From Bombus terrestris (Eukaryota; Arthropoda; Insecta; Hymenoptera; Apidae), in NCBI RefSeq assembly GCF_910591885.1, contig NC_063279.1, forward strand, positions 12,648,001 through 12,712,000: 64,000 nucleotides of DNA. The letters run 5' to 3'. The notes under the pieces were generated by a model, which searched no databases, had not been told where the DNA came from, and saw only the letters and a program-made list of their open reading frames with translations. A program made the translations under genes and the position numbers. Positions 1 to 12,003 of this stretch are shown in pieces (positions within the stretch are counted from its first letter, which is position 1; every line of letters starts with the position of its first letter).

Positions 1-1950
1 CTGAATTCGTTGATCGCGTGCCACCGGGTAACGAGAGGTCGATGATGTTGCAAGCAATAAGGGTTGAATGAGATTTTTATAGTGGCAGAGATTTTTGAAT
101 TAAATGTATATTAAATAATTAGTATCGTAGATAAATATTTTGTATATTAAAAAAGTTGATCGATAAATTAGCGTTGGAACACAAATAATACTAAATATAG
201 TTACTTCTAAATTAATATTATTATTCCGTAGAATGAAAATATTCGTGAAACTGTAACGCATTTCAGGTAAAAATATATTTACGAAACGAAAAATAATTTT
301 AATTAAATATTCTACTTATTAAGGATCTTTAAAAAGTTTCGCATGAAATTTAACAAAAATTACACGAATCTGCTTTACTAGTTTTGAATGTTTTACGAAC
401 AGTTATTATATTTTGTTTTTATTGCAGTTTTAGTAAACTGCATTTTGCAGTTCTATTTACGAATTTTTCGACAAAATGAAAAGTCGCATCACGAGTACTT
501 AAATTCCTCGATGCGGGATGTAAGATTAAAATAAACAGAAACCTGTATCACGTTTTAATTGCACAATAAATTTTTCAAAATATTCCACGGAAATTTCAAT
601 TTACTCCCTGCATCCGTGATTGCGGGGAACGTAAGCGTTTAATTAAATCACGCGCGACGTTGTTGAAACATTCGCGAATCTCATCACAGTATGCATTCAA
701 CTTAAATTTTGCAATTACGGCGAATTAACAAAATAACGGTATTTCATCGCATAAGAGTTTATTTCCGCGCAAAAGCGCGTCAAACGTTTTCCAGTTTTTT
801 AAAGAACTGTCGAGAAACTCTGCAGAAAAGGAAAGTTGCTAGACAAATCAAACACGGACTGACAATCATAGCGGTGTAAGTCAAGGTTTCCAGAATTTTC
901 CGTTATTAATATATAATTAATGGGAAAGAAATTTTGTCCATAACTTTGAAATTTGATCCTGAAATGGTTAAGATTAATTATATTCAATGTCCTCGCATTA
1001 AATTTGTAATTTCTCTAAAATAGAAAGAATTAAAAAATCGAAGTATTTCTCATTTGAAATTTATTTATGTTGATTCTACCATGAAAGTTTAATTAATCCT
1101 ATAATATAGGCAATTGCAGTAATCAGATGTCATCTCTTAATTAGCAAACGGCAATACTCTCCTAATCGTCTTACGTGTGATAATTAGCGATGATCGATGC
1201 CCAAAAAGATATTTCGCAAATATGGTTCGTACTGAAACGTTTCAAATATATAAAATAACTGACAACAAACATCGAGTTTCGTAGCAGACGAGGATTATTA
1301 TCCGTAGGGAGTTGGTATCATAAAGGCTGAAAATTATTTCGTTAGATGCGAGAAGCTGACACGACCAAAAATATTAATCACGTTACGGTTGAAAATTCCA
1401 GTGAAAATTACTCTTTTCGCGACCTCATTGCTTTTCGGTGGCATGATTATCGCGCTTAAGCCCCGGTGAGAAACGTCGCTCGAATTTGTACGGTTTAACA
1501 CGATTATTGCTCCTACTTTTTGCGAATTACGAGAAAGTAACAGAATAATAAGATTTCACGCGATGGGAACTGCAGCACGGTATTTATATTTTTCAAAAAG
1601 ATAAATCCTTCGACAAATATATTAATAAATTGGATAATAAATTGCTTCACGGTGATTGGAAGAAACATCTTAGAAACAAACACACCAAAGATTAATAAGT
1701 ATTATACATATAGAGAATATAAATAAAGTCATCGTTTTAAAACTCATCAATTCTTTAATCGAAGCGAACGAAAATAAATTACACGATACTGCGTGAAAAA
1801 CTATAACCTGGAATCGTTAGGCATCGACATTAACCACAGTCGAAATTGGTCTAATAATAATTCATAACTCTTTCGCAATCTCGATTTCACTCTCCTAAGT
1901 CCCCGCCGCTGGATTACCGCGATTTCAAGCTACAAATGATTCATCTTCTA
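1..1950. other. AT-rich non-coding stretch
   Basis: No gene, RNA gene or clear repeat is visible. The sequence is AT-rich with many homopolymer and ATTA/TAATT words, and stop codons are dense in all six frames; the one short open frame (minus strand, 799-987) is no longer than chance allows. It reads as ordinary insect intronic or intergenic DNA. Confidence 0.7.
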
Positions 1951-2135
1951 ATTGCATGACGGGCCACCCTCCGAGGCACCACAATCAAAACTCGGTTCGC
2001 TCATTAATCATTCGGGCCACCCTCGTCATTCATGCCGAAGCGAAGGTGCAAATACCTCGACGCCGTGTCGTGGAAAACGAGCGCGAGACAATGCCACGTT
2101 GTGTTGCTCCGCCGTGTTTTTCTTTTCGACCGGCC

Positions 2136-2270
2136 TAATTCTTTCATTAAAAGAATAATTAATCATCGGGTCCAGTTTTTCGCGGCATCGAACCGAAAAA
2201 AAATTCAATGTACAGCCAACACGGACGTTTTTCACGGCGAAAGTGTTGATGCTCGCGAAGAATAAAATGC
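2136..2270 (+). repeat. Diverged direct repeat, copy A
   Basis: This stretch resembles 2749-2885. Both contain AATTAATCATC, then a TTTTCGCGGCATCG / TTTTCCACGTCATCG block, then CGGACGTTTTTCACGGCG / CGGCGTTTTTCACCGCG, then a TGNTCGC(A/G)AAG block, in the same order and with similar spacing. Similarity is patchy, as in an old duplication. No transposon ends are visible, so whether it is a local duplication or two copies of a dispersed repeat is open. Confidence 0.45.
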
Positions 2271-2428
2271 TGGTCGATAAAAGATTTCGCGATTAACGTT
2301 GCGAAATAAATTATCCACCTGCGCCTTTGAATTGTCGTAATTGCTATGTAACGATATGCATACAAATAGAAACATTTTGCTTTCGTAATATTACAGATTT
2401 TGTAACAATGTATCTAAGACGATCGATG

Positions 2429-2477
2429 GCGAATTTCGTTTCTAGAAGAACATCATCGCACGACAAAGTGATATGAT
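2429..2477 (+). repeat. Diverged direct repeat, copy 1 of a 49-bp unit
   Basis: About 38 of 49 bases match 2617-2666 by eye. Shared words include AATTTCGTTT, AGAACAT, ACGAC and AAGTGATA. The offset (about 190 bp) differs from that of the neighbouring pair 2136/2749, so the region was duplicated more than once or rearranged after duplication. Confidence 0.5.
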
Positions 2478-2616
2478 TATAGGATAGGTAAATATTTACT
2501 TACGAATACTGATGATTGTACGTGTTTCGAATATATCTGTGAATCCTTCACACCTCGTAGTTTTTAAAATACGTGGCTTCTCGTTTCTTTCATATTAATA
2601 TAATGTAAGATTAATT

Positions 2617-2666
2617 GTAAATTTCGTTTGTAAAAGAACATTGCCATACGACGAAGTGATACGATC
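2617..2666 (+). repeat. Diverged direct repeat, copy 2 of a 49-bp unit
   Basis: Partner of 2429-2477 in the same orientation. It lies about 80 bp upstream of the second copy of the larger duplicated block (2749-2885). Confidence 0.5.
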
Positions 2667-2748
2667 AGAAATTTTTGAGGGACTACGGTAGACACGGGCA
2701 ATATTTGCGAAGTTTAATGGTTTAATATATTTCAGATATTCCGTTGAA

Positions 2749-2885
2749 ACTCTTTTATTAAGATAATTAATCATCCTGGGGCTTTTCCACGTCATCGTAG
2801 CTCAGACAACAAAGAGTTTAATACACCGGCGTTTTTCACCGCGGGGGAAAATACTTGTGTTCGCAAGGATCCATGAAAGCAACGT
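2749..2885 (+). repeat. Diverged direct repeat, copy B
   Basis: Partner of 2136-2270, about 610 bp downstream in the same orientation. The best-preserved part is around CGGCGTTTTTCACCG. No open reading frame is conserved between the two copies, which argues against a duplicated exon. Confidence 0.45.
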
Positions 2886-2889
2886 TCGA

Positions 2890-5090
2890 TGAAAAACCGA
2901 ACGATAAAATATGCGGTGACACGAAAATTAATTGCAGACTCGTTTAAGGAAATATTACTGAACGAAGGGTGGCCTGTTTTCCACGCTCCGCCGAGTTAAG
3001 TGACTAAATTTAACGATTTTCGAAGAATTTGCTTTTTGCAATTGATATATTTATAGCCTTATTTGACTCATGATTAAATAGTTTGATCCAGTTCCGGCCT
3101 TAGTTCCATCCAAATTTTTCCGTTTAAAGAACAATCAATTATACGGAACATTAAATACCTTATAACACTAGAGAGATATTTTCAGGGAAGAATGTTCGCA
3201 CCTGTCATGGTCCTACAAATCTCTATGAATGAGTGAGTAACTGCTGTGAATGACGCCTGCTGCGAATTGGATTTTTATTAAACAGATATTGTCATTCTGA
3301 AATTCAATACCATAATACATAGGAAGAAAATTGGAAAGGAATGAGAGAGAATTATAAAAATCATAATATAATTTCCAGGTTTTACGTTCGTACAACCTTT
3401 TCAGTATAATTAAGTTGAAAGTTAACCTCGTTCGAACTCTACATATGTAAATTCTAAAGAAACTTGAAATTTACTGAATTGAAGTTAAAAAATTGATTTC
3501 ATTTTATTTTTGTATCCCAGCACAATCCACGTATTGCCTAAGCTATTTTTCAAACATAAACGAAAACAGCCATTTTTTAAATTAAAATTAATAAAATGCC
3601 ATGAAATTGTGGATATTTCAGATTAAAGAAAGCTTTAAATGAAACTTAATTACAATAGGTTAACGTTCGTGCATGATTTTCTTCGCAAACTTGGCGGAAC
3701 TGTCATCCTGTAGAAACTTGGATGATGGTATATAAATTGAAAGCAAGACAATGCTTATATTATTCCGAGGTCACAAAGACAGCAGTGACCGAATCAATCG
3801 GTTAAAACGGTTTCAACCGATATCATTGCGAATAGTACAAATGCAACACGACAGTTTGCATTTACCGAGAGTTCCAACGCTCGCTACTTAGCAATTTCCG
3901 ATGTCCACGTATACAGTTACTTGCTGGAGGAAATACAGTTTGATTGTAAGAATCGACTGGTCGATATCTAGTGCTGTACTAATTAACAACGTGTCAAAAT
4001 ATTAACGTATATGTCCTATGGAATTCTATAGAATTAAATTACATTTTAGGATTTAACTCGTAACCTTATCGTTTAGTGTTAAATATTTATACAGAATGTT
4101 TCAAAGTCAAACAATCAAATTATAATACAATTTTTTCAGGTTTTTATATTTACTTAAAAAAAAGTTTCAAAAATTAGATCTATTAAATAATTATCCAGTA
4201 AAATAGAAAAAAATTTCCTTATATCTTAGAATTTTTCCCAATTTTTTAAAATCGACAAAGAATTAGGTTTAGACGCAAATGAGTTTGTCTACGTAAATGG
4301 TTAAGATCGAAACATTACGTAAATCCATGCGTATATTTACAATGTAGACGATCTGTTTACGTAAATAATATCGGTGGATCGCGATCGCCGTTTCGAGATG
4401 AAACGATATTGCGTAATCGTTCACCGCGCTCCTCCGCTCTGTCAGTTCGTTGTTGTATTTTATTTCCACGCTGATGGAGGGTGTGCGGTAAAGTGTGATT
4501 ACTTATCAGCGATAACCGGTGAGCCACTTGACACGGAATGTTCGTTACAGTCATTACGTTTCGATGAGGCTATGCGAATCGATACAAGCGGCTGTGGTGA
4601 ACTCACGAGAGACAGGCTAAATAGCCAGATAAACAGATAGCGAAATGATGCGTTAAAATGGAATGGAACGGTGTATTCTCGTCATCACGTGACGCGTGAA
4701 TTACTATTATCCCTTTATCGAAGATATTGAAAGTAGAATTACGTATTTTGTAAAGAACAATTGTTCTTTCGTTAATGGAATTATAGTAACATATAATTCG
4801 CTTGAGAGAAATGATACGTATTATTTTTAGAATTATTTCTTACAATTTTTCTTTTAATTTCTCATTTCTTTCTCTTTTTTGAAATTTTAAGATATCTCGT
4901 ATCTTTATTTCTATATCTTTCTTGAACAAAGCAATTTATCTATTTGTCGTATTTCATCTGCAAACAATTTTATTTTCAAAATAGTAACATAAACAATAGG
5001 AATTTCCATAATTTTGTATGTAGATATATTTTTCAGTATTTTACTATAGCGATCTAAATTTTCGAAAACAAAAATTCGAACGGACAATTC
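2890..5090. other. AT-rich non-coding stretch
   Basis: No gene or RNA gene is visible. Around 4286-4365 the word TACGTAAAT recurs in direct and inverted form (GTCTACGTAAAT near 4287, TTTACGTAAAT near 4355), a small local repeat. The open frame at 4374-4640 (88 codons) overlaps two minus-strand frames and has no recognisable motif, so I do not call it a gene. Confidence 0.65.
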
Positions 5091-5096
5091 CACGAA

Positions 5097-5470
5097 TTAG
5101 AAAATGTTATGCGGCGTTTTTCGGAAGGTCGAGAGCGTACGATAGCGGGGAATTCGGGCAAACATGCAACAGCAGGTGCACAGACAATGGAAATCGGCGA
5201 GCGCAGCTGCGTTTAACGAGTGATGGATCGTGCTGCACACTTCACGAGGCGCTCTTTTGCTGGTTTGCACGATTGCTCGCACTTGTACCAGATTTTCAAA
5301 ACGGCAACATGACGCTGTTGTTTATCGCGCAAAGCTATGCGCTGCTGGAAGATTCCCTTTTTGCGATCGAGAATCATGTTCCGAACAGTCTATTTTCAAA
5401 CGCTCGTAATACCCGCTGCAAAAATGCTTTGCGTGTTTCTAAATTATACAAAATATCCAAATTCGCTTAA
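5097..5470. other. GC-richer island, function unknown
   Basis: GC and CpG rise clearly above the flanks, with words such as GCGAGCGCAGCTGCG. Two unrelated open frames on opposite strands (5097-5282 minus, 5273-5470 plus) are by-products of fewer stops; neither has a recognisable domain. Such islands in insect gene deserts are often regulatory or relics of exons, but nothing here distinguishes those options. Confidence 0.35.
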
Positions 5471-5894
5471 GCCCGAGGATCGTCATGATAAATTTTGTTT
5501 TGAAAGATAACAGATAACAACGATGTATTGATAATAGTATCAGCCATCACAACAGTTATAATTTATAATCCAAATTTAGAAATTTATACTATACGAATTT
5601 CACATGAAATTCCAAATAAATCCTAAATTCTTAAAAAAATTCTAACAAAGTTCCGAATTTCTAAAATAAACAATTAAACATTTTTCAATTAAAAATTTTT
5701 TCAACACTGTATCTATCGACAAAAAAGGATTGGTAAGAATTCGGATAAGAGTTGGATTTTCACGTTTAATCGTCGACTAGGAGGTCAAACACTGTGCCTG
5801 TAAGTCTCGTAACCCTTAATGGAATCATTCGTCTGTAATCACAGCCATTACTGTCGGTGAACTTGTGCCAGAGTGCATTGCACAGAGAAACAGA

Positions 5895-5922
5895 GAGTGG
5901 GAGAGAGAGAGAGAGAGAGAAA
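5895..5922 (+). repeat. GA microsatellite
   Basis: A run of GAGAGA dinucleotides beginning after AGAGAGTGGG and ending before AAATCGG. It explains the serine/leucine-rich open frame on the opposite strand (5766-6011), so that frame is not evidence of a gene. Confidence 0.9.
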
Positions 5923-6779
5923 TCGGCGCCTAAGGCAATCGATATTTCGAGGCCAGTAAAGGTGAAAGGGGTAGGTGCGAAACAGATGACGAGAGAGTGA
6001 AGGTTTTCCACGGATTATAGGGGGAGAGTAGACTTTGTTCCTGGGTGTTATGAGTGCAGATCAAAAAATCTGAAACGTTGCAGCATAACGGCAGTCGCCA
6101 CTTTTTGATTATGCCATTGCAATTCAATATTAGTAATATTTATATTTAACAAACAATATTTCGAGATTTTATCTTGCGTGTTAAATTCCTATTGGTATTA
6201 CTCGTAGTACTATTAATATTATTATTACGTGATTCAATGAAGGTGAATGAAAATGTTATAATTATTAGAATAAATATTATTTTTATGGTATTCGAATTAC
6301 TGAAAGTGGTAAAATGACGGGATCAGTAGATGTTTTGGCTAGAAAATTATCACGTGATAGATCCGAAAAAAAATTTTATGGTACGCATAAATGTAGGTAC
6401 TTACAAGTTCGTGATCGTTATAGCTATTTCAGTTTTTCAAGTTAACTCACCTGTAACAGAAAGCAACACACATTTATCAGACACGGATATAGCATTATTT
6501 GAATAATATTTCTTTATTTTCAACTTGTTCGCCATTCAAAATCACAGAGAAATTCGTTTTGTAATAAACGGAACATGATATTCAGAAATTTATATAATTA
6601 ATTACTTGAACACAAACTAACACAGGAAGATCCTTCAATCTATAAAAACAAATTCCACGAATCCTTATTTCCTGCGCATTGGAAGGGTTTGACACTCAAA
6701 AGACTCTGCATAGTCCCTGTAACGCTGGAGATCGAACGCTATTTTAATATCCCTCAGTAATCTATGACGAAGCTATTAA

Positions 6780-7200
6780 TTAGAGCAGAGCAGGTGATGA
6801 GACTGAGGGATCGACGAGGGTAACGAGGGTAACCAGCGCGGTCGAGAGGGATTGCACGATGGATGCCAAGCTTCCTAGCATCCCTTCGTAGTTTCCAGTA
6901 CCCTTCGCCCTCCAAGCTTCTTGCCATACCGCCGTTTGCAGCCCTTCTCGAGCTACCTTCGCCATCCTTTCTCGACTCGGCCAATCTCCTTTCTTGATAT
7001 TCCGCGCTCGCGAGCGTATATTGAAATATAATTAGGGGCGGTTTAATAAGCGTCGGTCTGTGGCTTTCTGGCGAGTCTTGAGAAGCGTAAGCTTTGCCCT
7101 GTTAAGCGGTACGCTTGCCCCAGCTTCCGCCTAACGAGCTGCGAGCTCCAATCACATTGCGCGCGCGTGATCACTCGCTCGTTGGTTGCGACAGGTTTGG
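6780..7200. other. GC-richer island, function unknown
   Basis: A CpG-rich block with GCGCGCGTGATCACTCGCTCG near 7159. The overlapping minus-strand frames at 6754-6984 and 6780-6965 read the same DNA in two frames, and neither shows a domain. Just downstream, at 7218-7250, the word GATCCATAATAT is repeated twice. Confidence 0.35.
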
Positions 7201-7204
7201 ATGA

Positions 7205-8160
7205 ATTTTTGATAAACGATCCATAATATTACGATCCATAATATCCAATATTTAGTTTATTAACTCCTGTCTTTAACGTATCAGCCATTCAGACGTCAAA
7301 CTAATCGATTGCACTTTTTAGAAATTTTGTTAATGTAAGTACTTTGATCAATTGATGACATGTCTATAACTGTTCTATTTTCTTTTTCTTTTTTTTTTTA
7401 ATACATATAATATATCAGAGAAAGCGCATTATTCTTGTTTTTTTTTCTTCAACATATACTTTTCGTAGAACGTAAAATAGATACTTGATATTTCATAAGA
7501 GTTCCTTTTCTTTTCTCAAACGTTCGATAAATAAGTTACGAACAACAGAGTAACTATCGTCTTAAAGTCCTTTAATTCCCCACACGAGCTTAAACTTAAT
7601 GCAGATAGCTCGTGTTCTATGTTTCATTAACGAATCAAGCAAGTCTTACGAAATCGCCTGAGAATACAGTCTGAACAATAACGGACGTATACCACTTGCA
7701 CGTATGAAGCTTCTCGTGACGGAGAAAATGTTATTAAATTTCTTGACTTTTATTACTAATATGTATTACTTTAGAACGTTTTATGATTTATTAAATAATT
7801 TTCCTTTGTGGGAATGTTTGTTTAGGCCGTTTACAATTTACATCCAAAAACTTGGATAAAATAATATCTTTGACGAACGAAAGAAAGTTTCTGTTATTAA
7901 CTGCCCTTTGCTGCCTGTTTGCATCGAATCAAAACAAGAAATGTTCTGTCATATACAGAAACTCGGTTTACCTTTTTTTTCAATTATTAACTTTTTACAG
8001 TTGGATAAAAACCTTCTTGGATGTTAAGAAATTAACAAAGTGAATCTCGCTTGAATTAAAAAAATTCTAACTGCTGAAAGTATAGAAAAAGACACAGCAA
8101 CAAAAACTTAACAATAAAGAGGAGGTAACAACATTCAGAAGTAAAACTAAAAGAATGTCT
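7205..8160. other. AT-rich non-coding stretch
   Basis: No gene is visible. It includes an 11-base T run near 7389-7399 and another T run near 7438-7446. The 63-codon open frame at 7852-8043 has no recognisable motif. Confidence 0.6.
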
Positions 8161-8840
8161 CGCAAAATCTAAAATACCCGCGCATACAAGTTTTCCTACG
8201 TTAAAATCCAGCGTAGCCCGATCGACCAGCGAACCGCATCGACTGTTTAAAACGAAAATAAACGGCACACACGCGGCCAGGGAAACGCTTTCGATCGAAG
8301 CGTAGCCAGACACAGCCTACGAAACACCACTGCCTGCGTCCCAGAGTCTAATAAGCACCAGCAGTTGTAGGATTATACAAGTTAATAAATCACTGCCGAG
8401 CTCGCGGTTGCATAAAGGTAAACGAGAACAAAGTTTTCGGGGGGGAGGCGAGCCATGGCGAAAAGCCGCTTACTCATCCGTGTGCTGCAAGGAGAAACAA
8501 CTACTCGTTTGGGAACCGTGCATTCGTTCAAGTGCATTCTGTCGGCAATTAAAGTTTTTCAATATATTAAACGGCAGAGATAGAGATGCCGAGTGTCTGA
8601 TGTTTATAGATCCGCGTCAGCTTGCCCGAGAAACTATGAATTTTTCGGAGGGTGAAGTTAAGGGCGCAAGAACGAGACATGGAGGGTAAATTTCAAATGG
8701 AATATTTGAGTCCCTCCGGTTTATATAGATGCGCTTCGTGGTTTTTTTGTTTCTATTTCCCTTGGTTTAGATATTTTTCTATTTTATATAAAGCCAAATT
8801 TAATATCAAAAAATTTGACTTAACTACTGGTTTTATAGTA

Positions 8841-9052
8841 TTAGGTTACCCGAAAGTTTCTGTCGTTTCATAAGGTGATAATAGATGAACAACAATTTCT
8901 GTTTTATATTATTTTATTGAATTAGGTATGATCCATTTCGTTCTATTTCTATTATTATGTTCGTGCATAATTCAATAAACTAATATAAAGCAAAAAACAT
9001 TGTGCATCTATTATTTCCTTATAAAACGAAAGAAACTTTTCGGACAACCTAA
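8841..9052 (+). mobile_element. Fold-back mariner-type MITE (212 bp)
   Basis: The left end TTAGGTTACCCGAAAGTTTC and the inverted right end, read as TTAGGTTGTCCGAAAAGTTT, are terminal inverted repeats. The match continues inward through TTTATAAGG, ATAATAGATG, TTTATATTA and TTATTGAATTA, giving arms of about 84-85 bp (8841-8924 and 8968-9052) around a 43-base loop. TA dinucleotides flank both ends (8839-8840, 9053-9054), the target site duplication of mariner/Tc1 transposons. There is no coding capacity, so mobilisation would have depended on a mariner transposase elsewhere. Family assignment rests on the TIR type and the TA duplication. Confidence 0.88.
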
Positions 9053-9071
9053 TACATACTATGTTACATTC

Positions 9072-9243
9072 GATTGTATGATAACGTTAAATTTCTCCTC
9101 GTTTACATCCATTGCAATTTAATATTGTGTCGTAATTTCAAATTTCAGTTGACGAGCTAAAAAAACATCTGCGAGGTTTTTATCTAATGCATAGGATTTT
9201 GAATTCATATTTAAAAAGTGTTCTTTGATTATGAACGAGAGTG
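9072..9243 (+). mobile_element. Tc1-like right-end fragment
   Basis: The start, GTATGATAACGTTAAATTTC, matches 57756 onward in the decayed Tc3-like element; the match continues through TCGTAATTTCAAATTTCAGTTGA. It ends in TTATGAACGAGAGTG followed by TA at 9244-9245, the shared terminus of this family. Part of the interior is missing compared with 57756-58109. It is a 5'-truncated, non-coding relic only 20 bp from the MITE to its left. Confidence 0.7.
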
Positions 9244-9329
9244 TATGTATAAAATATTGGAAATCTATATCAATATCTTTAATTTGAGAAAAGTATAATA
9301 ACGAAATCTGTATGAAACACATAATAACA

Positions 9330-9860
9330 TATCTATATGAAATTCTGGACTTCTCCCGTTCGGATCAAGACAATTTCCTTTAGCCAACCAACTCAACGCA
9401 CAAACACAAACACACTTGCTAAAACTACCCTTCGGTAAACTCACCAAGTACACCCACTCCATCAGACGATCCAATAATTCCTTCTTGCATCTTACCCTCC
9501 ATATCCACCCCCGAAGTTTCCAAAAAGAAAACAATATCCGAGCTCTATCCCCCAAGCGAAGAATTAAACTCATCCAACATTCCAGTGAGAAGGCAGTGAC
9601 CGTCGAGTTAATAACGAAATTTGTCCCTTCCGCGAGTCGTCCGTGAAATGATTCGTCGACCATGCAATTTCACTGGGGTGGCTGGTAGAAAAGCGCGCAG
9701 CCTGTTTCGCAGCGAATTAATTGACAAAACGGAAATCGCCGGCCACTGGAGACGGCCGATGTGCAGCTGCAACCGTCTGCTACACGGTCTGCTTACCTCG
9801 ACACCGGAAAGGTTACGACCTACGCCAACCCGTTGCCGTGAACGTGAATATCGTGTGCAC
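9330..9860. other. Mixed stretch with a GC-richer part, no gene called
   Basis: Frames on both strands are open over the same DNA (minus 9265-9663; plus 9416-9646 and 9621-9884). The minus frame contains a CVCVCALSW run produced by a CACAAACACA simple repeat near 9400-9414. No domain is recognisable on either strand, so none is called. Confidence 0.4.
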
Positions 9861-10239
9861 CAAACAAAGTTAGTCGTTAGTTAAATTAATTCTTCGGATC
9901 GTCGAAAGTTACGAATAAAACAAAGCAAATATATTTTTCTGTTATGGCGTAGAATTTTAGTAACTAGTTTACGTTTGTCACAAGATGGAAATAGTTGAAA
10001 ATCCAGCGCTATCTCAAATTGTACCACTTTATTCTTAATTTTTCAATTATCTCAAAAACTCAGACGAATAAAAAGATTTCTAAAGACTATGCCCATAAAC
10101 TATGAAACCTAAAAACTAAAAATGCAGCGGGTCAATTTAACACTACTCGCAGTATGTTTCGTTCAAGGATTAATCAAATGGATCTGGCAGTCTCTACTTC
10201 GCATAAACAATTCATCGCGCACGAATCTTTTCGATATTT

Positions 10240-10640
10240 CATTTGGAGGTGGCCGGGGAACGCGATCACGGGTGAAAATAGCGGAAAGGGGGGTGAAAAG
10301 GGGGCGGAAACACGAAGGCGAACGGCCGTGCACGCTCGTCGCGACAGAAGTTTCGCCGTGGCTGGTGTTCGAAGCGAGGAAACTTCGCCGGCACGCTCGT
10401 CGAACGTAAGAGCCATGAGTGACGCGTAATTACTCGCATCCGAATAGCAGACAACTGGGATTGAAGGGTACCAGGGCTCGGAGTGACAGAGCGTGTCAAA
10501 GTTAAGCGCGCGCTAGAAAAAGATCGTGACACTAATTGCTCGAAAATATATAGACGATCCTGACGGTGCCTCGCGGAAAATCCTCTCGCCGTCTCTGATC
10601 CTGCTCACGTCCTTTCCGCACGCCTGACGAAGACGTTCTA
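10240..10640. other. GC-rich island with short internal repeats
   Basis: A purine-rich start (several G runs of four to six between 10255 and 10304) is followed by a CpG-dense block. GCACGCTCGTCG occurs twice about 60 bp apart (near 10330 and 10391), and GAAGTTTCGCCG / GAAACTTCGCCGG also recurs. Three overlapping open frames on both strands share the stretch, so compositional openness is the simplest explanation. Its role is unknown; a regulatory element or a relic exon is possible. Confidence 0.35.
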
Positions 10641-11946
10641 ATAGCCACGTCGCTTCCATCGATGACGATCGAACGTATGAAAAACGTGGAACGTCAGCAT
10701 TTTGCCTTCGCGAACAACGTTACTGATATATAGCGATCGAATGATTAATCGCGTTGGTTATTGTACAATAAAAATAGATATTTGATAAATGATGGAAGAG
10801 GATGGAATTAATTGCACGTTAAAGGTACGAAGTCTTAAGAAGATACGTGCCTGTGATTAAGGTGGAGAGTAATTACATGTTTTGTATATGTGGTAATTTT
10901 TGTTGAATAGAGAAAAGTGTTAATTGAATATTGAAGTTTGAGTATGAAGTGGGAGATTAATGAAATAGCAATTTGGTTAAACACGTTCGATATCGTGAAA
11001 TGGGAGATCTCTTTTATGCAGAGATAAAAACAGTCTTTGTTAATAGGGAAAAAGATATATGTGTAGATATTTAATTATATTTTGTATTCTTAATTGAATA
11101 CTTAATAAGAAAAAGAATTCTATACTATGAATGTATAGACAGGAATTTTTAATCGAGCTTAGGTTCATAATGATTTTTTTAATAAAAATTTATGGAAATA
11201 TGATGGTGTGCATTTTCTTGGTCTTTTGTCTTATTTCAATTCTTGCAAAACACCTTAAATTGACAATTTTACTGATGGAATTATTTTTTAACGCAAGTTC
11301 TTAATTTCCTGTAGTATTTCTTCTATGGCCTGTACATTAATTTCGTTGCCTTCGTTTTGAAGTCGATTTACTAATGAAAATCTGCTTTGGGAAGAACGTG
11401 CGAAGCTTGTCTAATTAAAGCCCCTTAAAAAAAGTTCCTCAGTGCGTGAAATGATTTTATTACAGACTTAACTGAGTCTGATAAATACATATCATTGCTG
11501 TAGGTTTCCAAAATGCAAGATCGTAAATTTATTTAAAAATGATCAATGTATTTCAGTAGTTTCTACGCTGAATTTATAAAATATTATTAATACACATTAT
11601 ACTTAGAACTGTGATCGAAACAAGCTACTTATCTTAAACTACTTTATTTGTTATATCGTTAGGACAAAACAAAGCTCACATTTCAATTAGCATATAAACG
11701 AGTACATTCAACTTGCACTCATTAAGTCACAATTTCTTACATACTCTAGGTACATTTAATCAGCACAAAGGAAGATAATGTAACAATGAAACCAATAAAA
11801 GCTTCCACGACCTCTGCAAGACAATACACAACCTCTTTCATCAAACTAAGTGATTCATTGTTTCACGAGTGAAACATAAAGACACAAAAGAGTCCATGAT
11901 AAGAACACAACGCGAACATCTCGAAACGAAGAAATCCGGAAATTCT

Positions 11947-12003
11947 AAGTATGTATAACTATAATTAGAATGCACGTGTTTATGCAGAAATTTATACATA
12001 CTT
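11947..12003. repeat. Perfect 12-bp inverted repeat with 33-base loop
   Basis: AAGTATGTATAA (11947-11958) is exactly inverted at 11992-12003. The span of about 57 bases is hairpin-sized but below typical pre-miRNA length, and pairing does not extend outward. In AT-rich DNA of this length roughly one such pair is expected by chance. Confidence 0.5.

Noticed and set aside
5766..6011. 81-codon minus-strand open frame with an SLSLSLPLSVSL run
   Set aside because: Produced by the GA microsatellite at 5895-5922; no homology or domain.
9265..9663. 132-codon minus-strand open frame
   Set aside because: Overlaps two plus-strand frames, runs into a transposon-like end region at its 3' side and a CA-type simple repeat; no recognisable domain.
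10255..10310. Possible G-quadruplex in G runs
   Set aside because: Runs of three or more G are too few or too far apart for the canonical four-run pattern.
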